Assembly (NCBI GenBank): GCA_902799705.1
Contig: CADCBP010000013.1
Span: 1 to 47,154 of the forward strand
DNA: 47,154 nt
Source of the DNA: an uncultured Bacteroidales bacterium
GTDB lineage: Bacteria; Bacteroidota; Bacteroidia; Bacteroidales; Paludibacteraceae
Direction of reading: 5' to 3'
The position numbers and the translations under genes are program-made. Every line of letters starts with the position of its first letter. The stretch's first letter is position 1. Shown here piece after piece: positions 24,034 to 32,374 of this stretch. The notes below the pieces were generated by a model. That model saw only the letters and a list, made by a program, of their open reading frames with translations. It searched no databases and was not told the origin of the DNA.

Positions 24034-26217
24034 TTAATTTCCCAAGTCGCAATGGAACTTGAGCCTTACCAGCCGTACGTGCATCTCATCGTAGTAGTCT
24101 TCGCCCAGTTCCTCCATCGCCTTGTGGATGTTATCATCGTCGGCATTCTTGAAGTAGTCGTATATCTCTTCCTCCTCGTCGGGGTCGAGCACTTCCTGGA
24201 TGAAGTAGTTGATGTCGATCTTTGTGCCGGAGAAGACAATTGCCTCCAACTCGTCCATCATCTCTTCCATGGACATGCCGCAGCTCTCTGCCAGGTCGTC
24301 CAAATCGACGCGTCGGTCGATGGCCTGAATGATCTGTTTCTTGCGCGTGGATTTCTTCGCTACCGTGCGGATACGCATGTCGTCCGGACGGATGATTTCG
24401 TTTTCCTCTACGTACTCTTTGATGACGCGCAGGAACTCGTCGCCGTAGCGTTTCGCTTTCGCTACGCCCACACCCGGGATAGTCAGCAGCTCCTCCATCG
24501 TAATCGGATACGTCGTCGCCATGGCTTCCAGACTCGGGTCCTGGAAGATAACAAACGGCGGCACGTCATTCTTCTTCGCTACCTTGCGGCGGATATCCTT
24601 TAGTATCGCGAACAACACCTCATCGGCCGCCGCGCAGGTGGCTGCTGCGCCGTCCATCAGATCGTCATCGTCGTTCTGGATCTCTATCGGCACCTCGAAC
24701 TTGCCGGGCTTGCGGATGAATTTCGTTCCTTCTTTCGTCAGCTTAAGGTCGCCGTAAGAGTCAACGTCTTTCTTGAGCATGCCTACCACTAACGCCTGAC
24801 GGATAATGGCGTGCAGCGTACTCTCTTCTTCATCACTCGCCGCACCGAAATTCTCCAACTCGTCATGGTGGTAACTCATCACCTCAGCCGTCTGGTTGCC
24901 GTGAAGGATATCTACGATATGCTCCGCTTTCTGCTTCTCTTTTACCTGCTGGATGGTCTCCAATGCCAACTGTAGCAACTCGCTCGCATCCACTTGTTTG
25001 TATGTCTTGCGGCAGTTGTCGCAGTTACCGCATTTCTCCTCCGTGTATTCCTCGCCGAAATAGTGCAGCAGTAACTTACGCCGGCAAATAGTACTCTCCG
25101 CATAACTCTGCGTCTCGAAAAGCAACTGGTTGCCGATACCTATCTCCTTGGGGGTCTTGCCTTGCTGGAAACGACGCAGACGTTCGATGTCATCCGGCGA
25201 ATAGAAACAGATACATTGTCCTTCGCCGCCGTCACGGCCGGCGCGACCCGTCTCCTGATAATAACCCTCCAACGATTTCGGAATGTCGTAATGCACCACG
25301 AAACGCACGTCGGGCTTGTCTATTCCCATACCGAAGGCGATAGTCGCTACAATAACCTGAACCTCTTCCATCAGAAACGCGTCCTGGTTCGCGGAGCGCG
25401 TCGCGGCATCCATGCCGGCGTGGTAGGGACGGGCGGAGATACCGTTCACTTTCAGCACTTCTGCCAAATCCTCCACTTCCTTCCGAGCCAGGCAATAGAC
25501 GATACCGCTCTTGCCTTCCATGCTGCGGATGTAACGTACCAGATCCTTATCTACATCCGCCGTTTTCGGACGAACTTCGTAATACAGGTTCGGGCGGTTG
25601 AAACTGCTCTTGAAAACAGTCGCGTCCGGCATACCGAGGTTCTTCTGGATGTCTTTCTGCACTTTCGGTGTTGCCGTTGCGGTCAGAGCGATTATAGGCG
25701 CTTTGCCGATTCGCTGAACCATGCTGCGGATCTGACTGTACTCCGGACGGAAGTCATGACCCCATTCCGAGATACAATGCGCCTCATCCACCGCGTAAAA
25801 ACTGATCTTCACTCCCTGTAGAAAGTCCACGTTCTCATTCTTCTGCAGACTCTCGGGGGCCAGATACAGCAATTTGGTCCGACCGCTCACTACATCCTCC
25901 TTCACCGCTGCAATCTCAGGACGACTCAGACTCGAGTTGATGAAATGCGCCACACCCGGAACTTCCGAGTAGTTACGCATCGCATCTACCTGGTTCTTCA
26001 TCAACGCTATCAGAGGCGAAATAACTATCGCCACGCCGTCCATAATCAATGAGGGCAACTGGTAACAGAGACTCTTTCCTCCGCCGGTCGGCATCAGGAC
26101 AAAGGTATCATTACCATTCATCACATTACGGATGATGGCTTCCTGATTGCCTTTGAACGTGTCAAAACCGAAATGCTCCCTCAGAGCCTCTACTAACTGT
26201 TCGTGTGTTATTTCCAT
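24034..26217 (-). CDS. recQ: ATP-dependent DNA helicase RecQ
   Basis: This 727-residue helicase has Walker A (MPTGGGKSLCYQLP, 42-55), DEAH (144-147, VDEAHCISEWGHDF), SGIVYC, and motif VI near GYYQETGRAGRDG. The RecQ zinc site is CRRKLLLHYFG with CGNCDNC. A winged-helix region and an HRDC domain (DEVLFAILKDIRRKVAKKND, TIPGVGVAKAKRYG) follow. About 120 acidic residues extend beyond HRDC and end in LKFHCDLGN; part resembles a helix-turn-helix (LDDLAESCGMSMEEMMDEL). I chose ATG 26217 because the 12 codons upstream are repeat-like and the family begins about here. It is first in the long minus-strand series, behind the promoter at 26280-26311. Confidence 0.95.
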   Translation of the reverse strand: MEITHEQLVEALREHFGFDTFKGNQEAIIRNVMNGNDTFVLMPTGGGKSLCYQLPSLIMDGVAIVISPLIALMKNQVDAMRNYSEVPGVAHFINSSLSRPEIAAVKEDVVSGRTKLLYLAPESLQKNENVDFLQGVKISFYAVDEAHCISEWGHDFRPEYSQIRSMVQRIGKAPIIALTATATPKVQKDIQKNLGMPDATVFKSSFNRPNLYYEVRPKTADVDKDLVRYIRSMEGKSGIVYCLARKEVEDLAEVLKVNGISARPYHAGMDAATRSANQDAFLMEEVQVIVATIAFGMGIDKPDVRFVVHYDIPKSLEGYYQETGRAGRDGGEGQCICFYSPDDIERLRRFQQGKTPKEIGIGNQLLFETQSYAESTICRRKLLLHYFGEEYTEEKCGNCDNCRKTYKQVDASELLQLALETIQQVKEKQKAEHIVDILHGNQTAEVMSYHHDELENFGAASDEEESTLHAIIRQALVVGMLKKDVDSYGDLKLTKEGTKFIRKPGKFEVPIEIQNDDDDLMDGAAATCAAADEVLFAILKDIRRKVAKKNDVPPFVIFQDPSLEAMATTYPITMEELLTIPGVGVAKAKRYGDEFLRVIKEYVEENEIIRPDDMRIRTVAKKSTRKKQIIQAIDRRVDLDDLAESCGMSMEEMMDELEAIVFSGTKIDINYFIQEVLDPDEEEEIYDYFKNADDDNIHKAMEELGEDYYDEMHVRLVRLKFHCDLGN

Positions 26218-26279
26218 ATTATGTGTTTTTCCTTTCTTCCTTTCACCTTTCAACTATCACCTTTCAACTAATTTGGGCA

Positions 26280-26311
26280 CAAAGATATAACTTTTTTTTT
26301 ATATATGCAAG
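26280..26311 (-). promoter_or_regulatory. Promoter for recQ and the minus-strand series
   Basis: Reading the minus strand, CTTG (26311-26308), a 20-bp gap and TATCTTTG (26287-26280) match the Bacteroidota promoter form. No other site of this quality was noticed among the 13 genes downstream, so it may serve many of them. Confidence 0.78.
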
Positions 26312-26493
26312 TGTTTGTGCTTTTTTTATGAAAATATGCTGTATTTTATCAGTGTCTTATTGTCTTATATTGAAACAGGTTTACTCATAATAAGGATATA
26401 AATGTCAAATTTCGAGATTCTGTTTCAGTTATTGAGTCAGCTTTTTCCGGTATTAGTTAACTTGTACATTTTAAATGATTTACAAAATAGATA

Positions 26494-26559
26494 TCGGAGG
26501 CAAGTCGGAGGCATCTCGGAGGCATCTCGGAGGCAAGTCGGAGGTAAATCGGAGGTATA
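26494..26559. repeat. 11-bp tandem repeat (tcggaggcaag-type), six units
   Basis: The units are tcggaggcaag, tcggaggcatc, tcggaggcatc, tcggaggcaag, tcggaggtaaa and tcggaggtata, followed by a partial seventh (tcgggtaca). The constant part is tcggagg. An 11-bp period is close to one helical turn, so the units face the same side of the DNA. The array ends 13 bases before a TATATTTG box. Confidence 0.92.
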
Positions 26560-26681
26560 TCGGGTACAGAATTATATTTGCAACCCCCTTTCGGGTACGT
26601 TTTTGAGGCCCTTCTGAACCTGTCATCCGCTTCTGTAAAGACGAAAAAAATAACATTTTTTCACAAAAAATGCTCATCCCT

Positions 26682-26713
26682 ATTGTGTATTTAAAAAAAA
26701 TGTTGTAATTTTG
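26682..26713 (+). promoter_or_regulatory. Promoter for the MFS-SusC-SusD operon
   Basis: ATTG (26682-26685), a 20-bp gap and TAATTTTG (26706-26713) lie 23 bases upstream of the ATG at 26737. Confidence 0.82.
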
Positions 26714-26736
26714 CGGCGAATTTGAAAACTAATATC

Positions 26737-28092
26737 ATGGCTAAACGAAATTTATCCTTTACGCAACTCTTTAATCTGAGTTTTGGATTTTTCGGAGTAC
26801 AGATTGCTTATGCGCTGCAGAGCGCTAACATCTCCCGTATTTTTGCTACGTTGGGTGCTGACCCGCACACGTTGAGTTTCTTCTGGATCCTCCCGCCTTT
26901 GATGGGTATGATCGTCCAGCCGCTGGTCGGTAAGTACAGTGATAAGACCTGGACCCGTCTCGGGCGTCGTAAACCATATCTGCTCGTGGGCGCACTCATC
27001 GCGGTCGCGGTAATGCTGTTGTTGCCTAATGCCGGTGACTTCACTTTCGCGCAATCCGCTTTCCTCGGTTTGAACGCGGCGATGTGGTTCGGGCTCTTCA
27101 GCCTCATGTTCCTTGATACGAGTATCAATATCGCCATGCAGCCCTTCAAGATGATGGTTGGAGACATGGTCAACGAGGAGCAGAAAGGTACGGCCTATGC
27201 CATCCAGTCCGCGCTCTGTAACGCCGGCTCGGTGGTCGGATACCTCTTCCCGATCTTCTTTACATGGATCGGTATTGCCAACGAGGCGCCGGAAGGCGTT
27301 ATTCCTGACTCCGTGAAGTGGTCCTTCTACGCGGGCGCTGCCATCCTCATCCTCTGCTCGCTCTATACCTTCGCCACGGTCAAAGAGCTTAACCCTGAGG
27401 AGTATGCCGAGTTCCACGGCATCAAAGAAGATAATAAATCTGATGTCATAAATCATAAATCCGAAGAGAAGGGCTTCATCGGTCTTCTCAAGGAGGCTCC
27501 CTCTGCTTTCTGGACGGTCGGTCTCGTGCAGTTCTTCTGCTGGGCGGCTTTCATGTATATGTGGACATATTCTAACGGTGCTATAGCATCGAACTGCTAT
27601 GGATGGGATGGAGTCAATGCCGCTGATTCGGCGTTCCAGACCGCAGGTAACTGGGTAGGAGTCGTCTTCTGTGTGCAGGCTGTTGGATCGCTCCTCTGGG
27701 CGATGATCTTGCCTTTACTCGAGAAATGGACCGGAAACAAAGGTGCGTACGCCATCTCGCTGCTCGTCGGAGCGGTTGGATTTATCTCTATCTGGTTTGT
27801 AACGAATCCGTACGTCCTCTGGATCAGTTACGCACTCATCGGTGCGGCTTGGGCTGCAATGCTTGCGCTGCCGTTCACGATCGTGACGAACGCTATCAAG
27901 GGCGGAAACATGGGATACTACCTCGGACTTTTCAACTGCACGATCTGCGTACCGCAAATCGTTGCAGCCCTCTGCGGTGGTTTACTCCTTAAATATATAT
28001 GCGCGCACGTACAAGCAGGTATGCTCGTCGTTGCCGGTGTACTCCTTATCCTTGGTGCCGCATCGGTATTCTTGATCAAAGAAAAAGAATAG
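26737..28092 (+). CDS. MFS sugar transporter, SLC45/GPH-like
   Basis: This 451-residue inner-membrane protein has about 12 hydrophobic segments and features of the SLC45-like sugar:cation symporters: FGVQIAYALQSANISRIF in helix 1, QPLVGKYSDKTWTRLGRRKP in loop 2-3 (the MFS signature), and a large central cytoplasmic loop. It should import a disaccharide such as maltose or sucrose, the usual substrates of this family. ATG 26737 was preferred to TTG 26722 because the start MAKRNLSFTQLFNLSFGFFG fits relatives. The central loop carries an in-frame 7-bp repeat (DNKSDVINHKSEEK). It opens the glycan-uptake operon, 31 bases ahead of the next gene. Confidence 0.9.
   Translation: MAKRNLSFTQLFNLSFGFFGVQIAYALQSANISRIFATLGADPHTLSFFWILPPLMGMIVQPLVGKYSDKTWTRLGRRKPYLLVGALIAVAVMLLLPNAGDFTFAQSAFLGLNAAMWFGLFSLMFLDTSINIAMQPFKMMVGDMVNEEQKGTAYAIQSALCNAGSVVGYLFPIFFTWIGIANEAPEGVIPDSVKWSFYAGAAILILCSLYTFATVKELNPEEYAEFHGIKEDNKSDVINHKSEEKGFIGLLKEAPSAFWTVGLVQFFCWAAFMYMWTYSNGAIASNCYGWDGVNAADSAFQTAGNWVGVVFCVQAVGSLLWAMILPLLEKWTGNKGAYAISLLVGAVGFISIWFVTNPYVLWISYALIGAAWAAMLALPFTIVTNAIKGGNMGYYLGLFNCTICVPQIVAALCGGLLLKYICAHVQAGMLVVAGVLLILGAASVFLIKEKE
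27436..27463. repeat. 7-bp tandem repeat (aaatcat-type) inside the MFS gene
   Basis: The units aaatctg, atgtcat, aaatcat and aaatccg encode KSDVINHKS in the central cytoplasmic loop. The unit aaatcat is also intergenic between susC and susD (32354-32367) and inside the hemolysin III gene (41628-41648). Confidence 0.8.
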
Positions 28093-28123
28093 TAATAACA
28101 ATAACAAACTAAAATATCTATTT

Positions 28124-29098
28124 ATGAAAAACAAACTACTTGTAAGTGCATTCGCAATGGCGTTAGCAACTATTGCTTTCACCTCTTGCGAGAACAAGTC
28201 TGATGTGACAGCGGTTTGCACCGACCTGTTAAAGGCGACGTTGCATGGCGCAAACACCGGTACAAGCGGTGCGCGCGGCTATGTGAAACAGGATGGACAG
28301 CAGCTCATCATTGCAGAGTACGAGTTCCCGTCCAAAAACGTGAATGACCCCGTCTTGTTGTATCGTACAATGACGTTCGGTGATGGTGTCTTCGAGCCGA
28401 AGAAAGTGGACACCTTGTCCTATGAGTATGGCGAATGGCAAAACCAAGGTACGGTCTTTACTTTGCTCGTTACGCCTCGTACGGGCGATCCGTTTACTCT
28501 GAAGTATGTAGGTGATGGCTTTATCGCACCGGACGGACGTGTCTATGGTGGCTCTACCGCTGCAAACGCAGCCCGCGTAGAGAAATTGGAGAAAGTAATC
28601 AACACCTTCCCAAATACCGACTGGGAGGCTACTTTCAGAGACGAATATGTATTGGACAGTGTCTTTAGAGATTCTATCCGTACGCGTTTTATTCCGCCGA
28701 TGACATTTATAAAAGATACCATTAAGATCTTCGATCATATGGATACTGTTAGCGCGGATACCACGTGCTATCTCAAGTATGAATTCAAGCGGGACGTAAA
28801 TACGCTTGCTAACACCGGTAAGTTCTATCGTAAGGAAGTTCGCTCGGAATACGATCGCGCAACCAAAGAAACGAAAATCATTAGCGAAAAGGAATACGAA
28901 TATAACTTCCGCTGGATATTCTCCGAAGTTTCTACGGAAAAGAAGTTCACGGTGCAGTTGACGAATACCACCACGCCGGGCGTAGAAGGCGAGAAACTGA
29001 GTGTTTCCAAGTACGAACTGGACGAAGCGGGTGTTGCCGCCAGCTTCCTCTTGGGTGGCTTGGACTACACGCGTCCTGTCGTAGTTCCCGTTCCTTAA
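28124..29098 (+). CDS. Lipoprotein of unknown function in the SusC/D operon
   Basis: This 324-residue protein has a lipoprotein signal peptide (ALATIAFTSC, lipid Cys at residue 22) and then mostly beta-strand-like sequence with many Thr and Asp residues. The middle reads as repeated strands (FRDSIRTRFIPPMTFIKDTI, TTCYLKYEFKRDVNTLANTG). I do not recognise the family. Sitting between the transporter and SusC, it is probably an accessory outer-membrane or periplasmic lipoprotein for the same glycan. It starts 31 bases after the MFS gene and ends 27 bases before susC, with no promoter visible in either gap. Confidence 0.7.
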   Translation: MKNKLLVSAFAMALATIAFTSCENKSDVTAVCTDLLKATLHGANTGTSGARGYVKQDGQQLIIAEYEFPSKNVNDPVLLYRTMTFGDGVFEPKKVDTLSYEYGEWQNQGTVFTLLVTPRTGDPFTLKYVGDGFIAPDGRVYGGSTAANAARVEKLEKVINTFPNTDWEATFRDEYVLDSVFRDSIRTRFIPPMTFIKDTIKIFDHMDTVSADTTCYLKYEFKRDVNTLANTGKFYRKEVRSEYDRATKETKIISEKEYEYNFRWIFSEVSTEKKFTVQLTNTTTPGVEGEKLSVSKYELDEAGVAASFLLGGLDYTRPVVVPVP

Positions 29099-29125
29099 AT
29101 TTAACAGTCAAAATCATTCGCAACA

Positions 29126-32100
29126 ATGAAAAACTTTAATATATTTCGTACTATTTCCCTCGCCCTACTGCTGATGCTGGGTACTGCGGCTGCGGTCGCA
29201 CAAACGGCAAGCGGTACTGTACTAGACGCGGCGAACGGTGAACCGATTATTGGTGCATCCATCCTCGAGATAGGTACTACCAACGGTACAATCACCGATT
29301 TTGATGGTAACTTTACCTTGAATGTACAGCCGGGCGCTAAACTCGCAATCTCCTACATGGGTTATAAAACCCAGGAACTCGCAGCTGCGCCGGGCATGGC
29401 AGTTAAACTCGCTGAAGATACCGAGGTGCTCGACGAAGTCGTAGTCGTTGGTTACGGTGTCGTTAAGAAAAACGATGCAACCGGTTCTGTAACGGCTATC
29501 AAACCCGATGAGATGAACAAAGGTCTTGTTACTAATGCACAAGACATGCTCCAAGGTAAGATTGCTGGTGTAAACATCGCTACCAGTGGTGGTTCTCCTG
29601 GTGAGGGCGCTTCCATCCGTATTCGTGGTGGTTCGTCTCTGAACGCTTCCAACGACCCGCTCATCATCATCGATGGTCTGGCAATGGATAACAACGGTAT
29701 TCAGGGTGTGTCGAACCCGCTGGCACTGGTCAACCCGTCCGATATCGAGACCTTCACCGTCCTTAAGGACGCTTCCGCTACCGCCATCTATGGTAGCCGT
29801 GCTTCGAACGGTGTCATCTTGATTACTACCAAGAAAGGTAAATCCGGTCAGAAACTGAGAGTGAACTACGATGGTAACGTCAGCTTCGGTTCCGTGCTCA
29901 AGCATATGGATGTGCTCAACGGAGACGAACTCCGCGCGTACGCCACCGCTTCCGGTCAGTCGCACCAGGCAAACGCCTACTTGATGAACGATAATATCGA
30001 TTGGTTCAGCCAGATCTATCGTACCGCTATTTCTACGGACCATAACATCTCTTTGACCGGCGGTTACAAAGACAAGAACGTGGATATGCCGTACCGTGCT
30101 TCCGTAGGTTATACGCTTAACAACGGTGCCGTAAAAGGCTCGCAGATGCAGCGTGTTACCGCTTCGCTCAACCTCAGCCCGTCCTTCTTGGATAATCACC
30201 TGATGTTCAACCTCAACGCGAAGGGAATGTACATCTATACGAAGTACGAGCCGGGTATCGCCAACTCCTACTTGGACAAGGACCCGACCCAGCCGATTTA
30301 CTCGACCGGAGACTTGACTAACATTTATGGAGAACCGATTTATGCAGGTGAGGCGAATGGTCAGCAATATTATGTGACCAAAGATGAGTTGGACGCACAC
30401 TGGGATGGATTCTTCCAACCGATAGCTGTTTCCTCCAGCGCATATGGAGCGTTCGGTGACCCGAACTGGATGTACTACCTTAAGGGAGGTTCCAACCCGC
30501 TCGCTCAACTCAAACATCAGTCCAATTCTTCGAATGCAGGCTCGTTTGTTGGAAACTTAGAGGCTACCTATAAGGTACATACCCTCGAGGACCTCGTCTT
30601 CCACGCAAACTTCGGCGCCGACTATTCGTTCGGTAAGCAAGAAGAGTCGAATAACATGCTTGGTACAGCCAGCCACTATTATGGTTGGAACAAGACCGAG
30701 CAGAAGATGAAATATAACCTCCTCTTCAACTGCTACGCGCAGTACGGCCACGATTGGGAAGAGGCACAACAGCACTTCGATGTAATGGCTGCTTACGAGT
30801 GGCAACACTTCTACAATAACTACGAAGGCTGGGGTTGGGGCTGGTATCAACCCACCTATAAAGAGGACCCGACCAAGGCAGGCCAGAAAGCAAACGCATT
30901 TACTTCTACCGGTTGTGGCGAGAACTACCTCGTATCGTTCTTCGGACGTGTTAACTACATCGGGTGGAACCAATTGATGGTTACTGCAACGCTTCGTGGT
31001 GATGGTTCGTCTCGTTTTGCTCCGGGTCACCGCTGGGGTATCTTCCCTGCAGTCGCTGTAGGTTGGAAGATTAAAGAGACTTTGCTGAAGGATGTACATT
31101 GGCTCAACGACCTCAAGCTCCGTCTCGGTTACGGTATTACCGGTCAGCAGGAAGGTATTGGAGACTATGATTATTTGCCGACCTATTCGCAGACTACCGG
31201 CCATACTTCATACTATCCGGTGGGTGGTACGAACTATGCTACGGAGGACTACAACGCGGCTACCGTGGATAAGGTAACGGATAAAGATGACTACACCCTC
31301 TTTATCTCCGATCGTCCGAATGCATACAACTGGAATCTGACGTGGGAGAAGACCACTACCTACAACGTAGGTATTGACTACGCTTTCCTCAATAACCGTA
31401 TTTCCGGTGCGTTGGAGTATTACTTCCGTAATACGACCGACCTGTTGAATAATGTTACGGTTCCGCTGGGTAAGAATTTCCGTACGCGTGTGATGTCCAA
31501 TGTCGGTTCGCTCCAGAACCAAGGTATCGAGTTCTCGGTGAACGCAGTGATCCTCGATTACGGCAAACGCTTTAAATGGGATCTTGGTTACAACGTAACC
31601 TGGAACCAAAACAAGATTACCAACCTCAACGGCGAAGACACCATGATTGACGGATGGGGCTATGCCGGTGACGGTCTCGGTGGTAAATCCATTACCAAGT
31701 ACGCAGTAGGCTATGCTACCAATGTGTTCTATCTCTATGAGGCTGGTAAGGGCACACGTGATGACGGTTCGCAATATTGGTACATCATTGATCAGAATCA
31801 TGATGGTAGTATTGATGAGCAGGATAAGGTCTTCAAACATAGCCCGGTTGCGCCGGTAACCATGGGCTTCCAGATGAAGTTCCAATTCTACGGCTTCGAC
31901 CTGGGCATGTCCTTCCGTGCAAATATCGGCAACTATGTATTCAATAACGTAGTCGCTTCGCGTCTGCAAACCGTACCTGCCGGATCGCTGGGACAGAACG
32001 GATACTACAATACCTTGCCGAAAGCGGTATTCAATACCTACTATTCGGATGGATATAACACGCAAATATGGAAAGAAGATGGTTCAAGTATTATCGGAAA

Positions 32101-32344
32101 TGCTGACTACAGTATTACCGACCGCTTCTTGGAGAACGCTTCCTTCCTCCGTTGTGATAATATCACGCTCGGTTACTCCTTCACGAAGAATAAGATTTCG
32201 GGCCGTGCATTCTGCACCGTTTCGAATCCCTTCGTGATTACCAAGTACTCGGGCTTGGATCCGGAAATCGGTCTTGGCGGCGTGGATAACTCCATTTACC
32301 CGCGTTCAATGACAACGATCCTGGGTATTAACCTGCAATTCTAA
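29126..32344 (+). CDS. SusC/RagA family TonB-dependent outer-membrane transporter
   Basis: This 1072-residue protein begins with a signal peptide and a carboxypeptidase-regulatory-like domain (TASGTVLDAANGEPIIGASI, about 25-105). The TonB box/plug entry follows (LDEVVVVGYGVVKKNDATGS), with the SusC signature TAIYGSRASNGVILITTKKG at about 220-240. The rest is a large beta-barrel that ends in ILGINLQF, the normal C-terminal Phe. It should import oligosaccharides with the SusD lipoprotein encoded next. Length and motifs are normal and the gene looks intact. Confidence 0.97.
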   Translation: MKNFNIFRTISLALLLMLGTAAAVAQTASGTVLDAANGEPIIGASILEIGTTNGTITDFDGNFTLNVQPGAKLAISYMGYKTQELAAAPGMAVKLAEDTEVLDEVVVVGYGVVKKNDATGSVTAIKPDEMNKGLVTNAQDMLQGKIAGVNIATSGGSPGEGASIRIRGGSSLNASNDPLIIIDGLAMDNNGIQGVSNPLALVNPSDIETFTVLKDASATAIYGSRASNGVILITTKKGKSGQKLRVNYDGNVSFGSVLKHMDVLNGDELRAYATASGQSHQANAYLMNDNIDWFSQIYRTAISTDHNISLTGGYKDKNVDMPYRASVGYTLNNGAVKGSQMQRVTASLNLSPSFLDNHLMFNLNAKGMYIYTKYEPGIANSYLDKDPTQPIYSTGDLTNIYGEPIYAGEANGQQYYVTKDELDAHWDGFFQPIAVSSSAYGAFGDPNWMYYLKGGSNPLAQLKHQSNSSNAGSFVGNLEATYKVHTLEDLVFHANFGADYSFGKQEESNNMLGTASHYYGWNKTEQKMKYNLLFNCYAQYGHDWEEAQQHFDVMAAYEWQHFYNNYEGWGWGWYQPTYKEDPTKAGQKANAFTSTGCGENYLVSFFGRVNYIGWNQLMVTATLRGDGSSRFAPGHRWGIFPAVAVGWKIKETLLKDVHWLNDLKLRLGYGITGQQEGIGDYDYLPTYSQTTGHTSYYPVGGTNYATEDYNAATVDKVTDKDDYTLFISDRPNAYNWNLTWEKTTTYNVGIDYAFLNNRISGALEYYFRNTTDLLNNVTVPLGKNFRTRVMSNVGSLQNQGIEFSVNAVILDYGKRFKWDLGYNVTWNQNKITNLNGEDTMIDGWGYAGDGLGGKSITKYAVGYATNVFYLYEAGKGTRDDGSQYWYIIDQNHDGSIDEQDKVFKHSPVAPVTMGFQMKFQFYGFDLGMSFRANIGNYVFNNVVASRLQTVPAGSLGQNGYYNTLPKAVFNTYYSDGYNTQIWKEDGSSIIGNADYSITDRFLENASFLRCDNITLGYSFTKNKISGRAFCTVSNPFVITKYSGLDPEIGLGGVDNSIYPRSMTTILGINLQF

Positions 32345-32353
32345 TAACATCGT

Positions 32354-32367
32354 AAATCATAAATCAT
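32354..32367. repeat. 7-bp repeat (aaatcat)2 between susC and susD
   Basis: Two perfect units of aaatcat fill the middle of the 30-bp gap. The same unit recurs in frame in the MFS and hemolysin III genes. Confidence 0.7.
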
Positions 32368-32374
32368 ATATATT

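Larger units (their letters stand above)
26218..26736. other. 519-bp divergent intergenic region between recQ and the MFS operon
   Basis: The region holds a degenerate ctttcac/ctttcaa tract next to recQ (about 26230-26268), the recQ promoter (26280-26311), an AT-rich stretch without recognisable genes (26312-26493), the six-unit 11-bp array (26494-26559), a TATATTTG -7-like box (26573-26580) and the MFS promoter (26682-26713). Short open frames across the array (26402-26617 plus, 26480-26677 minus) have their sequence dictated by the repeat, and I do not call them genes. Confidence 0.75.

Noticed and set aside
26402-26677. Two short open frames (71 and 65 codons) over the 11-bp repeat array
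   Set aside because: Their sequence is imposed by the repeat, neither shows a domain, and both lie in a divergent promoter region.
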